Of a stretch of DNA of 64,000 nt, positions 25,266 to 38,340 are shown one piece after another. The notes under the pieces were generated by a model, which ran no database searches, was not told the DNA's origin, and worked only from the letters and a program-made list of their open reading frames with translations. Where the stretch lies: NCBI GenBank assembly GCA_035582835.1, contig JAYKAV010002774.1:788418-852417 (forward strand), in the 5' to 3' direction. Source of the stretch: Phoebastria nigripes. Lineage: Eukaryota > Chordata > Aves > Procellariiformes > Diomedeidae. The position numbers and the translations under genes were made by a program. Each line of letters opens with the position of its first letter. Position 1 is the stretch's first letter.

Positions 25266-25792
25266 TATGGTATGGAATACCCCGTAGGTCAGCTGGGTCA
25301 GCCGTCCTGGCTATGCTCCCTCCCAGTTTCTTGTGCGCCTGGCAGAGCATGGGAAGCTACGAAGTCCTCGACTAGTGTAAATACTACTTTAGCAACAGCT
25401 AAAACATCAGTGTGTTATCAACGTTATTCTCATACTAAATCCAAAACACAGCACGACACCAGCTACTAGGAAGAAAATTAACTCTATCCCAGCTGAAACC
25501 AGGACACTACAGAAAAAAGAAAGAAGCTGGGTCTGTACAGATTAACACAAAGGTGCAGTTCTAATGGGATGGGATGTAGAATTTGATGTGTTTTTCTCAG
25601 CACAGTTCAGGTTGTTGCTTACATTTCTATCAATTCCAAACTAACTCTGATGACAGAAAAGAATTTATGTATCTTTGGGATAACACATTTTTTAACTTCC
25701 AATAAATGACTTCCCTGGGTTTCTCCATCCAAAGAAAAAGAGCAAAACTAAACTGAAGGTCAGACATAACTGGGCATTTGGGAACACTTCAG

Positions 25793-26447
25793 AGAATCAT
25801 AGGATCATAGAATGGTTTGGGTTGGAAGGGACCTTTAAAGATCAGCTAGTTCAACCGCCCCTGCCACAGGCAGGGACATCTTTCACTAGATCAGGTTGCT
25901 CAAAGCTCCGTCCAACCTGACCTTGAACTCTTCCAGTGATGGGGCATCCACAACTTCTCTGGGCAACCTGTTCCAGTGTCTCACCACCATCATCGTAAAA
26001 AAATTCTTCCTTATATCCAATCTCTTTCAGTTTAAAATCATTGACCTTTTTCCTGTCATTACAGGCGTTGGTAAAAAGTCTTTCTCTGTCTTTCTTATAA
26101 GCCCTCTTTATATATTGAAAGGCCGCAATAAAGTCTCCATGGAGCCTTCTCTTCTCCAGGCTGAACAACCCCGACTCTCTCAGCCTTTCTTCATAGGAGA
26201 GGTGTTCCATCCCTCTGATCATTTTTATGGCCCTCCTCTGGGCCTGCTCCAGCAGGTCCATGTCTTTCTTGTACTGGGGGCCTCAGAGTTGGATGCAGTA
26301 CTCCAGGTGGTTGCAGTACTCCACACTCATGAGAGTGGAACAGAAGGAGCAGAAGGGGAGAATCACCTCCCTCGACCTGCTGGCCATGCTGCTTTTTATG
26401 CAGCCCAGGATACGACTGGCTTTCTAAGGCTGCAAGCGCACATGTTC
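25793..26447 (-). mobile_element. CR1 LINE, 5'-truncated copy, minus strand
   Basis: The 3' end lies at the left and shows the CR1 octamer tail (ATTCTATG, ATCCTATG, ATTCT on the minus strand). Next come the typical CR1 blocks, such as GGTTTGGGTTGGAAGGGACC and GGGCAACCTGTTCCAGTG on the plus strand. The copy runs about 655 bp and stops abruptly near 26447, a normal 5' truncation. Its minus strand encodes the C-terminal end of the CR1 reverse transcriptase ORF, now broken. This is a recognised avian non-LTR retrotransposon family. CR1 insertions usually make no clear target duplication, and none is seen. Confidence 0.95.
25851..26261 (-). pseudogene. Remnant of CR1 reverse transcriptase C-terminus
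   Basis: The minus-strand frame reads MDLLEQAQRRAIKMIRGMEH and later LRESGLFSLEKRRLHGDFIA, the hallmark end of CR1 ORF2. After about residue 85 ([15 protein letters not shown]) it no longer follows the family and reads the antisense of the CR1 untranslated blocks in a shifted frame. Upstream the homologous frame continues past 26261 (a piece LEYCIQL is visible) but contains stops. It is a dead fragment, not a working gene. Confidence 0.85.
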
Positions 26448-29400
26448 AATTTTTTTGGTAACCCAAAAAAAGGTAACCCAGAGATCTTTCCCACATTTTT
26501 ATTTACATAAATGTCTAGCTTCAGAGCCACTGACAGTAAAAACTTAATAAAGAACACAACACAGACATGCCTCATATAAGCAACCATGTTAATGAACTGT
26601 TTGCATTGCTTGCAGCAGGTTAAGAATATTAAGCCTTTGTTCCTGCCGAGTATGGCAGATACTTTCTATCTGTTATCTCCCTAGGAACTTGTCATAGTGT
26701 CTCATGGTAAGGATGTTTTTACATTCTGTAGTTACTGGTTAGTAGGGAGAAAGTATTTGCTTGAGATCACTGGTAGATTATATATGTCACCTATATGGCA
26801 GATCTGATAGCACTTTAAAAGTCTGATTTTATAAATGGTCTATATCTTAAAGATGACTAGTCCTCCTGCTGAAGTGCTTAAGAGGCTGAACTTGACCCCA
26901 ATTTCCTGGTTGTGTCTACTTTTAACAAGCCAGTGTATGCCCTGCTATATACTTCCTACAGCTACCAAAGCAGCTGCTTTGATGTTATTTTTGCCTACAA
27001 AAGGCTTGTTCTCACTATTTCAAAGTGTACAGACCCTGAATATTCTTTTGCACAACCTGAATGACTAAAGGGAAGTACACCAAAGTTTAGAGTTATTAAA
27101 CTTGAAAAACTTAAAAGAATTCAGCATCAATCATAACATCATACTGTATTTGCAATTATATATACTTAATTAAGCTGAAATACCTGCTGTAAAGAGTTAA
27201 AGATTTTTCATTCCTGTGTAATTATTCCTTATAATTATTCCTTTCCATATAATCACATCGCAAACTGAATGCATTCCAACTACTAACATATAAAGCATGC
27301 ATTTTGTAAAAAAGTTGTTACGGGTGCTACATCCTATTTCTAGTACTATTCCTAGTCCATATTATATAGGCCAAATATGTAAAATACTCTGTACTTTATT
27401 CCAAGGTTCCCGAGGATATTATTTTTTGTCTTTTATTTAAATGAAGAACAAGTAGGTGGCTGGAAAAAATCCTGAATTAGTTGTAACAGGTTAACTTTAC
27501 ATGCATGTTTAAGCTGACAAAAAAATGAACCTTCAATTTTTGGATAAATTCATTGTTTCAATACTCGTTTTTCTCTGAAATTGGGGCAGAAAGTTTATAC
27601 AGGAAAACTTTCTGAGGAGAGATGAATTCTGAAAACTTTCAATTCCAAAATTTGCAGACACATCTCCTACGCTGTGCTGTGAACTATCCCTCTACCAGAG
27701 AAGATACAGTACATCATGAGAGGTACAGCCTGGCTGTTGAACACTGGCAACAGGGAAGTACAAAGACACGAGTTACCCAGACCATACTTCCTATAATCCC
27801 ATAAACCACCACAGTGATTTAGATTCATGCAAAGAGTAATGGAAAACTCTTTTAAAAGCCAACATTTTACACCACCTTTCCTTAAAAGTGAAAAAAAGTA
27901 AAGCAAACACTGCCTTGTTGAAATTTTCAGTTTGGCAGAAGACACATTTTCTGCAGAAAATTCTGACTTAAAAGTTTTATCCAGTTGTAATACAAATTTA
28001 TGAGGGTTGGTTGCTTTCCACCCCCCGCCACTGGGTCTCTCTGTATGCCAGTCTTTGGTCAAGCAGCACATTTGAAGAGCCAGAGCATTTTCCACCTAAG
28101 ACTAGCTACAGTTATCTTGACAGCAGATGTCAAGAAAAATCTGCCGCAGAGAAATCAGAAACATATGCAGAACAAATTTGGGGAAAGACTTCAAGAATGG
28201 CAACGGGGAAACATTTTAATGAAATACTGCAGGAGTGCTGAAAACCAGTAATTGAAGAGTTTCAACCCACCAATGAAAACAGTAACTTTTGTAAATACAG
28301 ACATATTACTTAAGTTCTCTGCCACATTTTCTCCAGTAGATTTAGCAGCTGGTAGAAGATATAACTACATAATGAATGCAAATCTCCTTGTAGCTTAAAA
28401 AAATTACGTAAGTGCTAAAGAGCATTACTGTTATTATAATAAAGTCAGTTGATTTATTAAGGGGTTAGAGTTACTTTAAGACACTATAAGGTCTCATTAT
28501 TAAAGTCTCAGTAAGAAGCCATAAGCAGAGCTAACCTCATTCTTTTTCTGCTGCAATGGTGAAGTCAAAATGGAAGAAAGTAAAGGCAGAAAATGAGGTA
28601 TTTTGTACATGGATTTCAATGTGTATCTAGAAGGACGTATGAGGAAGTTCTATGACATGAAACCCCATCTGGAAATATGTATACCTTGCTATTTCCATTT
28701 CGCCTCTCTTCGCTCTTGGCCTTGCTCAGTTATCACTCTCCTAGTTCCCAGTGTCTGAAGTGGCTTCTCAAGAAGCTTTCTAGCTTTACTCCAGTTTTGC
28801 AACTGCTGATGCCAAAACTGTATGTACATAAAACATGAGAAAGAGTCTCAACAATGTCCACAAATAGAAATAAGCGTACCTTCCCTTCTCCTGTTCTCTC
28901 TCCTGAATTTATAAACCCACAGACAGATACTGTTTCCTATCCCAACTTCACCATGCTGTTTCCTTTCTCTTTCTCGGTGGTCCACAGGCAGGAAGATATC
29001 CTTGGAATGGTAGCATTTTCAATCAGATTCTCTCTTCCAAAGTTTTCATTACTGAGCAGTAGATAGAATAAAGCTCTTCAAGTCACAATGCAAAACTTCT
29101 GAAGAGAGGACATACCATGCAAAATTAATGCTTTGTTATGAAACTCAGTCATCTGATGTGCTTGCACAGAGCAACCACTGATCTAAGCAGAACTCATCAC
29201 CAACCTAATAAAAGATAATAGCGTATTTTTACTCTATCACACTCTGAACTGTTTCAGTTTATTTCAGTTTCAAAATGGTAACAGCAGCACAGTGTTACCC
29301 CTGAATTTTGCTGCCTTGTACTGTAGTTGAAGTCATTTATTCATCAAGGCTTCTTGTTGTCTTTAACTGGTTTCACCTGCAGATAGCAAGATCAAATTAT

Positions 29401-31280
29401 TTAAAATGAATGCTCTGTGATGATATAAGCAAGGAGGGAAAAGCTTTCAGTGTACACACCTCCACGATGCAAACCATAAAAAAATAGGTCAAATTTTGGT
29501 CCCACAGGCTTAATAACACTCTTTCTATTGACAAACACAGATTGACAAAATGTCTTTTAAGTGTCTTGAAAAGAAGCAACAATCCTAAGTATATGTCACC
29601 TTTGTATATTAAGAGTTAGAAATGCCGGTACAATAGATGAAAAGCAGACAAAATATTCTTTGAAGCACTGTTTTCAATAGGAACATTCCTTCCTGAGCCA
29701 AAACAGCACTGCTGTCCAGCAGATAGAATAATGCCATTTTAGTCATGATGAATCAAAGGCTGAATATAGGAGATACTATTCAAAAAAATCATTCTTTCTG
29801 CTCCACTTCACTACTTCCTGGGTGTAATAACAATCCTTTTTTCAACAGCAATAAGCAGAAAGTTAGTTTTCTTTTACAAGGTGTCTGGTGTCAGCTACAT
29901 TGCTGCAGTAATACATAAGGAGCAATGAGAAATTCTAAGGGAGTTACCTGCATGCAGATGTAACAAAGGGAAGGAAATGCAGACCGTGACAATTTAGGGA
30001 ATTCATCTACCTAAAGTGTATGAATTTCCCTTTATGGTGGTTTTTTTATTTTTCTTTTGTATGTCTCAGAAGGTAAATTCCATTTCATTTGCATTCTCTC
30101 ATGCGATTCTTCCTTCACTGTAAACTGAAATTTCACCTGGTGATGACCCTGCATGAACAATAATGTCATTAATTCAAGATGGCCTTTGTCCTCCCCATGC
30201 TTTTTTTTTATTTAACAAATTAGTACCCATTTCTGTTTGTTGGCTACCACTGAAGATAATGCCATTTTTGAAGCTTAAATTGGGCATTTCAGAGAAAAGA
30301 AAGTAAACATCAGCAGAAGACATACACAGGACCCAAATATAAAAGGAGAAACAATATGAACAGAGAATGTTACTCATTCTGTCCCCTAACACAAAAACTA
30401 GGAAATAGCATATAATAGCAAATAATGAATAGCAAATAATGAAATTATCAGGATCTTAAAAGAAGCAAGTATTTTCCACAGAGTGCATAATGTAAGCCTA
30501 GAGTTCTTCTTGCTGGGTAGTACAGTAGCAAAAAATGTAGGTAATTTGAAAAAGTGATATTATAAATTCATTGAAGAAAGCCTATTAAGGGCTACTAATA
30601 TATAGGTACATCATCTAGGTCAGTAAACTCCTAAGCACTGCACTGGTGGAAACTGTGAGGGTATGCTGGGAGAAGCCTCACTGTAGCCTTCTCCTGTGCT
30701 CCTTTCCCAGACATCTGACCACTGTCAGAAATAGGATGTTTCTAAAAGTTAGATGAACAGTCTGACACATTACAGTCTTTCTTATATTCTTATGAGATGA
30801 TAGATATCTGCAGGTCATAAAACTAAACAAAAAAAAAATTCTATGATGCGTGTAAACAGCTATAAGAAATATGTTGCCATGTTACTTTCAGAAGATCTTC
30901 TACATAGGTTTAAACTGGGGGTGGAAAAAAAAGTATCACCACAGAAGCTTTTTTGTTGATGCTGGGTACTAGTGAAAACAGACATACAGCAACAGTGGTT
31001 TATTTATGTATATGCTGGCAACAACACTGACAAATAATTTATTTATGTCTTAATGTTCCTCCTGGTACAACACAATTTCATCCAAGGACACTTTGGAAAA
31101 CCTCATAGAGCAACTAACCACTGTTTGTCTGAAGTGCAGACAGCTCCAGAACTTCTTTTAACACTCTGTGGTACCACTGTGCATATTTTAACCATAGCAA
31201 ATTTCACCTGCAACTCTCCTTTCTAAAGAACTTTTTCCCCCAAAAGAACAGCAGTACAAGGCAGTCCTTCTGAAGTTGTA
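26448..31280. other. Long unannotated stretch
   Basis: No gene or repeat supported. AATAGCAAATAATG is repeated near 30405-30442. This stretch and its flanks (24378-31961) are free of N, unlike the rest of the window. Confidence 0.5.
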
Positions 31281-31973
31281 ATGGTCTTTGGTATACAATA
31301 CGCATTAAGCAATCATAACTTGGTGCATCTATTGAGCAAAAGATACTTTGCTAAAAAAATACACACCGTAAGTATACAGGAATTAAAATTCAGTTATCTC
31401 AGTTTAGCCCATACTTCTCCTTTACAGTATTGCATCCAGAGAATCACTGGTTTCCGGACGACTCATTTTAGTGATGACCAGAACTTCAGAGAAATCACAC
31501 AAAAGGAAATTATTACAACCAGCCTAGTGGCCTGGAAGCAATGTGCTTCCCTATTTATCCTAAGACAGAACAAAACTGGAGCTTTCATTTCACCTGATCA
31601 GATGCTGTTCTACATCCCTCTACAAAGCACCTGTTTGTCCAAAATACAAACCATTTCCTGGGTTGCTTTGCAGAATAGTGCTGGTTTGGATCCTGGACAT
31701 AAGCTGCCTCCCAGTGGTGAGGAATATAGAAAGCAATATGAAAAATATGAAACTGAAAGGGAAAGCTGCACGCTACTGAGGTCCCAGCTTCCTACTCAAA
31801 TCCCATCTCCTATGCTCCTGCAGTGGCACTGGGCTCACACCAGGACCAGACTAGAGCTAGGCCAAAGTAACTCCCTCACACACCCCAAATTGCACATAGT
31901 GAGGATGCTGGGCCCTCAGCACCAGTTTTTTTGCTTTGCAGATCCACTTCTGTTTTGCCACNCAACTTGCTAA
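31281..31973 (+). other. Long open frame, 230 codons, unrecognised
   Basis: This is the longest open frame in the window. The translation has no family motif I recognise and no clear hydrophobic or repeated segment, and a GTAAGTAT donor-like motif lies inside it near 31369. The frame also holds an N at 31962 near its end. In A+T-rich DNA a 693-bp frame is uncommon but could arise by chance over 64 kb and six frames. No promoter, strong start context or flanking exons were found. Confidence 0.2.
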
Positions 31974-33712
31974 CATAGATACAGGCTGCACAGGTTCCTC
32001 TTGCCTAGCTGGAAGCAAGATGAGTCTGCGTTTATCTTATCCTTCTGAGGAAGTTAGAAGTTAGTCCTAGCTTAGCACAGAGCCTATTCTTGTCACTTAG
32101 ATTATATCTAACTGTGAAAGAGATGACACTCCATGCCTTTTCCTTTTCCATGCAAGGGCGAATTTTGACCTGACAAAATAAACTGGGCAAAGCTCTTTTA
32201 GACTAGATGTGNGCTCTCAACAGAAAAAAGGTTTCNATATCCAAGCTCACAAAATATATACCGTATCAGAAGGTAAATTTTCATAGTGGGTGTCACAATA
32301 AGAGCCAGCTCTTCAGGAGTGGTAGGGCTTACCCATGCTATGTTAAGCCCATGGTGTACAAGCACAGCAGGACAGGGAACCAGCCTAAGAGCTGGTCTTC
32401 TGGGAGATGCAAACAGATTTGGGGAAGCAGAAAGAGAGACTCCATTAAATAAGTAACAATAAGGAACAAGACTAACCAGAGTACTTCTTGACTGTGTCAA
32501 TTAAAGTGGTCCCCTGAAGCTAACACAGGCCAGAGCACACCAATTAATTAGGTTGTTCATGTGGAAAACATATAGATGGTAACTGATGTGAGTTTCTTTT
32601 TTGCTGCAACATTGACAACAAAGAGAAGAGACTACAATGGTGGCCCAGAGGTGGCCCCAGAAGAGAAGTCAGACCATGGGAAGAAAGTCCATCATTTCTG
32701 TATTTAAGAAATTAGCTAGATTTAATGCATGCCAAGTGAGTCATATGAAGTCCTTTACTACTTAAGTATGTAAGAAACATCTTAAATCCCCTCCTATCTT
32801 GAGGTGGTGAGCAAATTGATGTCTGAAGAATTTGTGCTTTGTCTGNTCCTCAGACATGCAGCTCTGTAGTCTGGCTACTTCCATTCAACTTTCCTGCCTA
32901 ACTTTTAGGAGGTGGTGGTGCGGGGCTCTGCTTCTCAGACTCTGCTCCTTCCCCTCTTTGAATCTCTTTTTCCATTTTCCAGGCTGGAAAACTCACCTCT
33001 AGCCAGGAATGAAAAAAACATTTCCTGAAGTAACCGAGCTATCAAGAAATACTCAGTGGCTAGCCTGTCCCTACTCCTTCCCTGAAACCTCTCTCAAGCG
33101 CCCGCCTCCCTAAACGGCAGGGCCATGGCCAAACCAAACCATGCTCATCAGTNTGAAGCAGATTTCTAAATACAAAATGGCAACTCACACACAAATGAAG
33201 TCAGACTCCAAGGAGGCGTTTAAAAGCAAAAACAGATTTAAAAAACAGGTACAGACACATGGCAAATGGATTACTAATACTGCTGAAGGAAATCTGTGGC
33301 CTGGAGACTTGAACTATGCTTGTCTGTCTCCCACAGATGTTGTCACTGTCCTGCCATCTATGCTCATTGTTCCTGCGGTACTTTCATTTCTATCTAATGA
33401 ATTAATTGCTTCCAATTAATTGACAGCAGCTTCATACTGTATTACCAAAGGATTACAAATTAAATTTTAATTATGGTTCATTGTGCACAAGAAATCAAGT
33501 ATAAACATAATCACACTCCATTATAAAGTAAGTACACTAGACATTTTCCAGAACAGATGCACACTGTCCAAATTACAGTCAATTCTGATATATTGTAAAC
33601 AAGCTAAGACTCATTTATTAAACTGAAAGTATCACACCTCCCACACATAAATGCATGAGACAAATGTTTAAAGCTTCAAATTTTCACAGATGGTAGCAAG
33701 AAGAAAACACTC
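31974..33712. other. Unannotated stretch
   Basis: Somewhat richer in G+C around 32880-33130 but without a supported gene. Several N. Confidence 0.45.
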
Positions 33713-34228
33713 TTATAAGACAAGTATTTCATGCCTGCAGTCTTCAGCAGTCACTGGTGTTCCACTGAAAGGAAAACAAAATTCCCAATATAGTTCTTCC
33801 TGTACCACGGTAGCAGTAAAATCACTTAATTGCCACTGTGAATTTGGCCTGACATCATGCAGAACTTGGTCCCTAACAACGGGTTGCCAGGTACCTAACT
33901 CAAAATTGTTAATATACATGTCTGAAAACAAGTTTAATGGTTGTTCAGGGCAGAAAATATTCTTTGCAGTAAGGGCATCTGAGTTTGAAAAAAATTGACT
34001 GGGAGAAGAAAGATTAGAGCAGTGGAGCATACCGCTCAGAAAAAGGGTATCATCATCACTGCAGCGCCCAGGAGAGGACAGCTCTGTTTTCCTCCTAATG
34101 TTCTGTGAAACTTCACCCGCTCTGGGAAAGCGAGCGCAGTATTTTTGGAGGTAGTGGGAGGAAGAAGGATAAAGCAGAGACGTATCTCCAGAGCAACAAT
34201 ATTTTTTTTCTTGAAAGGTTGACATCAA
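33713..34228 (-). other. Open frame of 171 codons, unrecognised
   Basis: A minus-strand frame with mixed, protein-like composition, rich in Ser, Cys and aromatic residues and ending HEILVL then a stop. A pyrimidine-rich acceptor-like site (TTTGTTTTCCTTTCAG) falls within it near its 3' end, so only the last 16 codons might be exon. No family recognised. A chance frame is the simplest explanation. Confidence 0.2.
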
Positions 34229-34580
34229 AACATCTGATTGTCAACCTAGTCAGTGAATTCAAAACTTACTACATAAGCTAAGCCAGATCCTTAGTTGACA
34301 AAAGTTTACATAGCTCCATTGATTTCAGTAATGGGAAAGGTGAGTTTTTTGAGGAGCCGAGAAAGACAGCACCTTTCACAGTCAACCCGCAAGGATACTG
34401 CCTATAGGATTTGATTCTCTTTATGTTACTTTATGCATAAAAAGCTGAAAAAACTTTTTAGCAAAAGAAATATGATCCATATTTTGAAATGGCTGACAAA
34501 GACTTTTCACTCATCATCATTTTACTCCACTGATTATCATTAACATCCTGAAAAGTATCATTTCACCATATCATAGACTC

Positions 34581-34634
34581 CATGTAGGTGAGTATTCTCA
34601 AAATACTCATGTAGGTGAGTCTTCTCAAAAATTC
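34581..34634. repeat. Two-copy 27-bp tandem repeat
   Basis: CATGTAGGTGAGTATTCTCA AAATACT is followed directly by a near copy, so the motif TAG GTGAGT, which resembles a splice donor, appears twice. Confidence 0.85.
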
Positions 34635-35559
34635 TGATTTAAAAGTCCTACCAACTAGAAGCCGTCTTTCAAACATATACAGCATGTGTAGCAGCAACAG
34701 AATACAACCCTTCCAAACCATCATGTTGTCTGAATGCTAAAACAAACCAATTCTTCAAAACTGAGATCTGAAAGAATAGGCAGTGAATTCTTCTGCGTTG
34801 TAAGATGCAGTTCTGTACATACTTGTCCTGGGATCCTACAAGATCAGTTGTCACTGATCTGAAAACACTACAAGTTTACTGTTAATAAAATGGCAGACGA
34901 TGCAGAGTTATAACACAAATCATAGGCACAATTATGTAATCTGGATCATCTATTAATTGTGTTCATTCAAATACCATTTTAATACTCAATAAAATAGTGC
35001 TAATCTGTAAAACAAGAGGGATATCATCTGAGAAAGCACACTATGAGCATCATTACAGCTAACAGAACACAAGGTCCCAATGCAGTACTACAGCTAATGG
35101 ATAACAACATCCCTGGGAATATAAGCAGAGGAATACCTATCAAGGCTGCAATGATGGTATTACTCCCAGGTATGGAGGTATTTTTGGACAGCACGTGTAT
35201 TTTCAGAGTGCTNTTTCAGGTTCTGATGCTCTGATGGAAAACACCAGAAAGAAGGAAAAATACTTACACAGGAACCACTAGATTACCAGAGGACTGTAAA
35301 TCCTGCCTTCCAATGACAGACTTAAGAATCTGTGTCTTTCTGATCAAAGCAAAGATTAAGCGGGGACTTGATTACACTACACAAGTACCTACGTGGGAGA
35401 TTANTGATAGTAGAGAGCTCTCTAATCCAGCCAAAAAGCGAGTAACAACATTAAATGGTGGAAAGATTAAGTTAAACAACACAAAGTAGAAACAAGGTAG
35501 AAATGTTTAACTGTTAAAATAATTAACCTTTGAAATGCCCTGACTTTACGTCTATGAAC

Positions 35560-35601
35560 TATACATGATGTAATCCAGTATATACATGATGTAATCCAGT
35601 A
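35560..35601. repeat. Perfect two-copy 21-bp tandem repeat
   Basis: TATACATGATGTAATCCAGT A occurs twice in direct succession with no change, so the duplication is recent or the copies are kept alike. Confidence 0.9.
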
Positions 35602-37631
35602 GAATTTATGGCAGTAGAGAGATGCTTCCCATACGCCTCAGTTCTAAAACCTGCAATTTTTAAGAAAAGTATCATGCAAAAAGCTTGCTGACTTTCTAGT
35701 ATAAGTGAACAAAAATCAACACCACATTTATTTCATCTGCACTGCTGTAATATCTTACTAATCTTCTGTGTTTATATTATACGAGCGTAGCTAAAATTTA
35801 ATCTATTGTCCTGCATCCTATTCCTGCACAGGAAATCCTTGAGACTTAGCAATTGGTTTCTGAATACACAGGTACACATAACTAGCGATACTGAAATACT
35901 GCCTTTCAAGACGATCAAGTTTTCTACATGCTCTACAGAAGAAGCAGAACTATTGATATTCTCTTTGTGAACTAACATCATTTAGTTAAGTAAAAGGTTG
36001 GGCCACTAACTGGAGTTCATAATACTGTCACTGATCTTAATGGAAGATTTACACTGACATGCATACAGGCCTGTCAAAAAGAAATACATGCACACATCAC
36101 AATCAAATGATTGCTGGCAATTTTTCAGGCTATACTGCTGCTGTAACTTTAAATGTATTCATTGTAAGTTCTCACATGGGACCTGCAGTCTATTACAAGA
36201 TGCTGCTTTATGCACACTGCAGACACTTCACTGTCATTTAGCAGTCTGCTGACAAAACCAAAATTATGCTAGTGACATGCAACAAAAATGTGTTATCTAC
36301 ATGATTTGTAAAAAGGAAACCATAATATGTGTACACTTGAGGTGATAAACACCATGAAAATTGCAAATATGAGGACAGATACTGAACTAATTTAAGGGTT
36401 TGAATGTTTAATATGTTGTGTGACACATGCGCATGTGTAAGTGTGGGTGTCAGAGAGACTGAGAGGAGCTGATTTATCCTGTCAAGCTTTCAAATGTTTC
36501 CTTCTTTGGATATTTATAACAAGATGTCACTCTTTAGGGTCAGGTTACTGATGGCTTGTTTAGCTAATATTTTAGGACTGTAGGGAAAACATTTGATGGA
36601 ATATATTCAGTCCAGTGTCTGATAGGTGCTGTATGAAGTGAATGAATGAACTGGAGACTGACTGAATGAAATAGCCAATCCAATAGGATTTGGACAGAAC
36701 TAGAACACACAGTGTACCCCAAGGAATTTACAATGTTATCTCTGCTGTACCACAAAAGGCTTTCAAAACACCTCTCCATTTTCATTTTCTCATGTCCATG
36801 TTTCGCATGTTTCTTTCATCCGCATTCTCTTTTAAAGGAAAGGACAAGATTTTATAATAGAAGACTAGTAAACAGTCTGATATAAGTCAAGCCATAAGCT
36901 TGCTGGTAGAACTGAAGTATGTTTATGTAGCATTCACCAATCTTTCATCTATTTCTCACAAAACAGTTTAGTAATTCATAATCTCACTTACTCTTTTGCA
37001 ACCTTGTTAGATTTTGCATTATAATCCTTCCTATGTGTTTAGCAGCATTGTGAGAATGAGAAAATAGTCATTCTCTGATGGATATTTAGTTAAGTTTGAT
37101 ACAAAGGCCCTGTACTTGCTGCAACTCTTAAATAATATATCCTGAATCAAATGCTACTATTCAAAATAGAATAGTACACAAACAGAATTCCAAATAGAAT
37201 TAGACACAAGATCAGAATCTCAGATGGGTAAATAAACACATGCCAGCATTTCCAACCAATCTTCCCATGTGTCAGTCTATATACATGAGTCATCAAAGAG
37301 GAAACTTCGCTTTTTTTCACTTTTCACTTTTTTTCCCACTTTCTTGCTAAGTTTCCTTTCAGCGCCAAAGCACCTCCAGATTCCTAAGGTCATCACTCGT
37401 GACCTTATCAGCAGTTCATGTATCTGGAAGATAATTTCTATCTTTCATGAGATTACTTAGAGGAAGCCTCAAAAAGCATGAATTTTCTGTTCAGAGAATG
37501 GTAGAATGGGCATGTTGGGGATGTGACCTGTAATGCTCTTCAGTATGTATTTCATACAGCTTAATAGGAACATGACNTTTTTTGAAGTATCTCTTTTATT
37601 ATGATCTAACATTTAAGAAACATATGCAACC

Positions 37632-38083
37632 AGAACAATAGGAATATAATAATGGCTGTACTTTGCCAGATCAAACATCTGTCTGTCCCAATATTTCACC
37701 TCTGACAGACGACCAAGGAAAGGATTAGAATAGGGAAACCCTATAGGTGATATCTCCCCATCACAGACTCCCAGCTGTCAGCAACCTGAGGCTCAAGGGC
37801 TTTCTCAGCCAAAGGTGATATCATTGTGTGTAAAATTCCAATATACTTTTGTTCCATGAGTTTATGAATCACTTTTGCATCTACACAGACATCTGCAATA
37901 TTCTGTGGCAATGAGTTGCACAGCATGTGTTGTGTAAAAAAGTACTTCCTTTTGTTTTCATCCTACCACTTCATATTATTTGATAATTCCTAAATTTTAC
38001 AGCATGAAAAACAGTGAAAAATTGTTCTTAGTTAATTTTCTNTGTGCCACCCATGATTTTATAGACCTTTCCATAGACTCCAG
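37632..38083 (-). mobile_element. Old CR1-like LINE, 3' part, left of the LTR insertion
   Basis: The sequence follows a widespread old sauropsid CR1 type. Recognisable blocks include TGGCAATGAGTTGCACAG, AAAAAAGTACTTCCTTTTGTTT and CATGATTTTATAGACCTTTCC. These correspond to the antisense of the 3' end of the element, so it lies on the minus strand. Divergence is high. The copy is interrupted at 38083/38084 by the solo LTR and resumes at 38681. Confidence 0.85.
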
Positions 38084-38323
38084 TGTCCTGGTTTCGGCTG
38101 GGATAGAGTTAATTTTCTTCCTAGTAGCTGGTGTCGTGCTGCGTTTTGGATTTAGTATGAGAATAACGGTGATAACACACTGATGTTTTAGCTGTTGCTA
38201 AGTAGTATTTACACTAGTCAAGGACTTCTTAGCTTCCNATGCTCTGCCAGGCGCACAAGAAGCCGAGAGGGAGCATAGCCAGGACGGCTGACCCAGCTGA
38301 CCTACGGGGTATTCCATACCATA

Positions 38324-38331
38324 TGACGTCA
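38324..38331 (+). promoter_or_regulatory. CRE palindrome TGACGTCA in LTR U3
   Basis: Perfect CREB/ATF palindrome, ten bases before the TATA box of this LTR. Both CpG bases are retained, unlike the oldest family A copy. Confidence 0.6.
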
Positions 38332-38340
38332 TGCTCAGTA

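Larger units (their letters stand above)
24957..25506 (-). mobile_element. Solo LTR of an avian endogenous retrovirus (family A, copy 2, minus strand)
   Basis: Read on the minus strand the 550-bp element begins TGTCCTGGTTTCAGCTGGGA and ends AACCACAACA. The flanking 5-bp duplication CTACA is perfect (24952-24956 and 25507-25511). It preserves an intact palindromic CRE (TGACGTCA, 25258-25265), a TATA box and a poly(A) signal, and contains a trinucleotide repeat tract (25111-25150). By eye it is very close to the copy at 38084-38680, including many shared CpG sites, which suggests a young subfamily. No internal retroviral genes are present. Confidence 0.92.
34229..37631. other. Unannotated stretch with two tandem duplications
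   Basis: Contains the tandem repeats at 34581 and 35560. No gene supported. Confidence 0.5.

Noticed and set aside
25896..26510. 204-codon plus-strand open frame
   Set aside because: It is the antisense of the CR1 copy at 25793-26447. The sense strand carries the reverse transcriptase remnant.
27667..28095. 142-codon minus-strand frame
   Set aside because: No motif, no splice context and composition like the surrounding unique DNA; treated as chance.
34581..35601. Short direct repeats considered as a CRISPR array
   Set aside because: Only two copies each, no spacers, and the genome is vertebrate.
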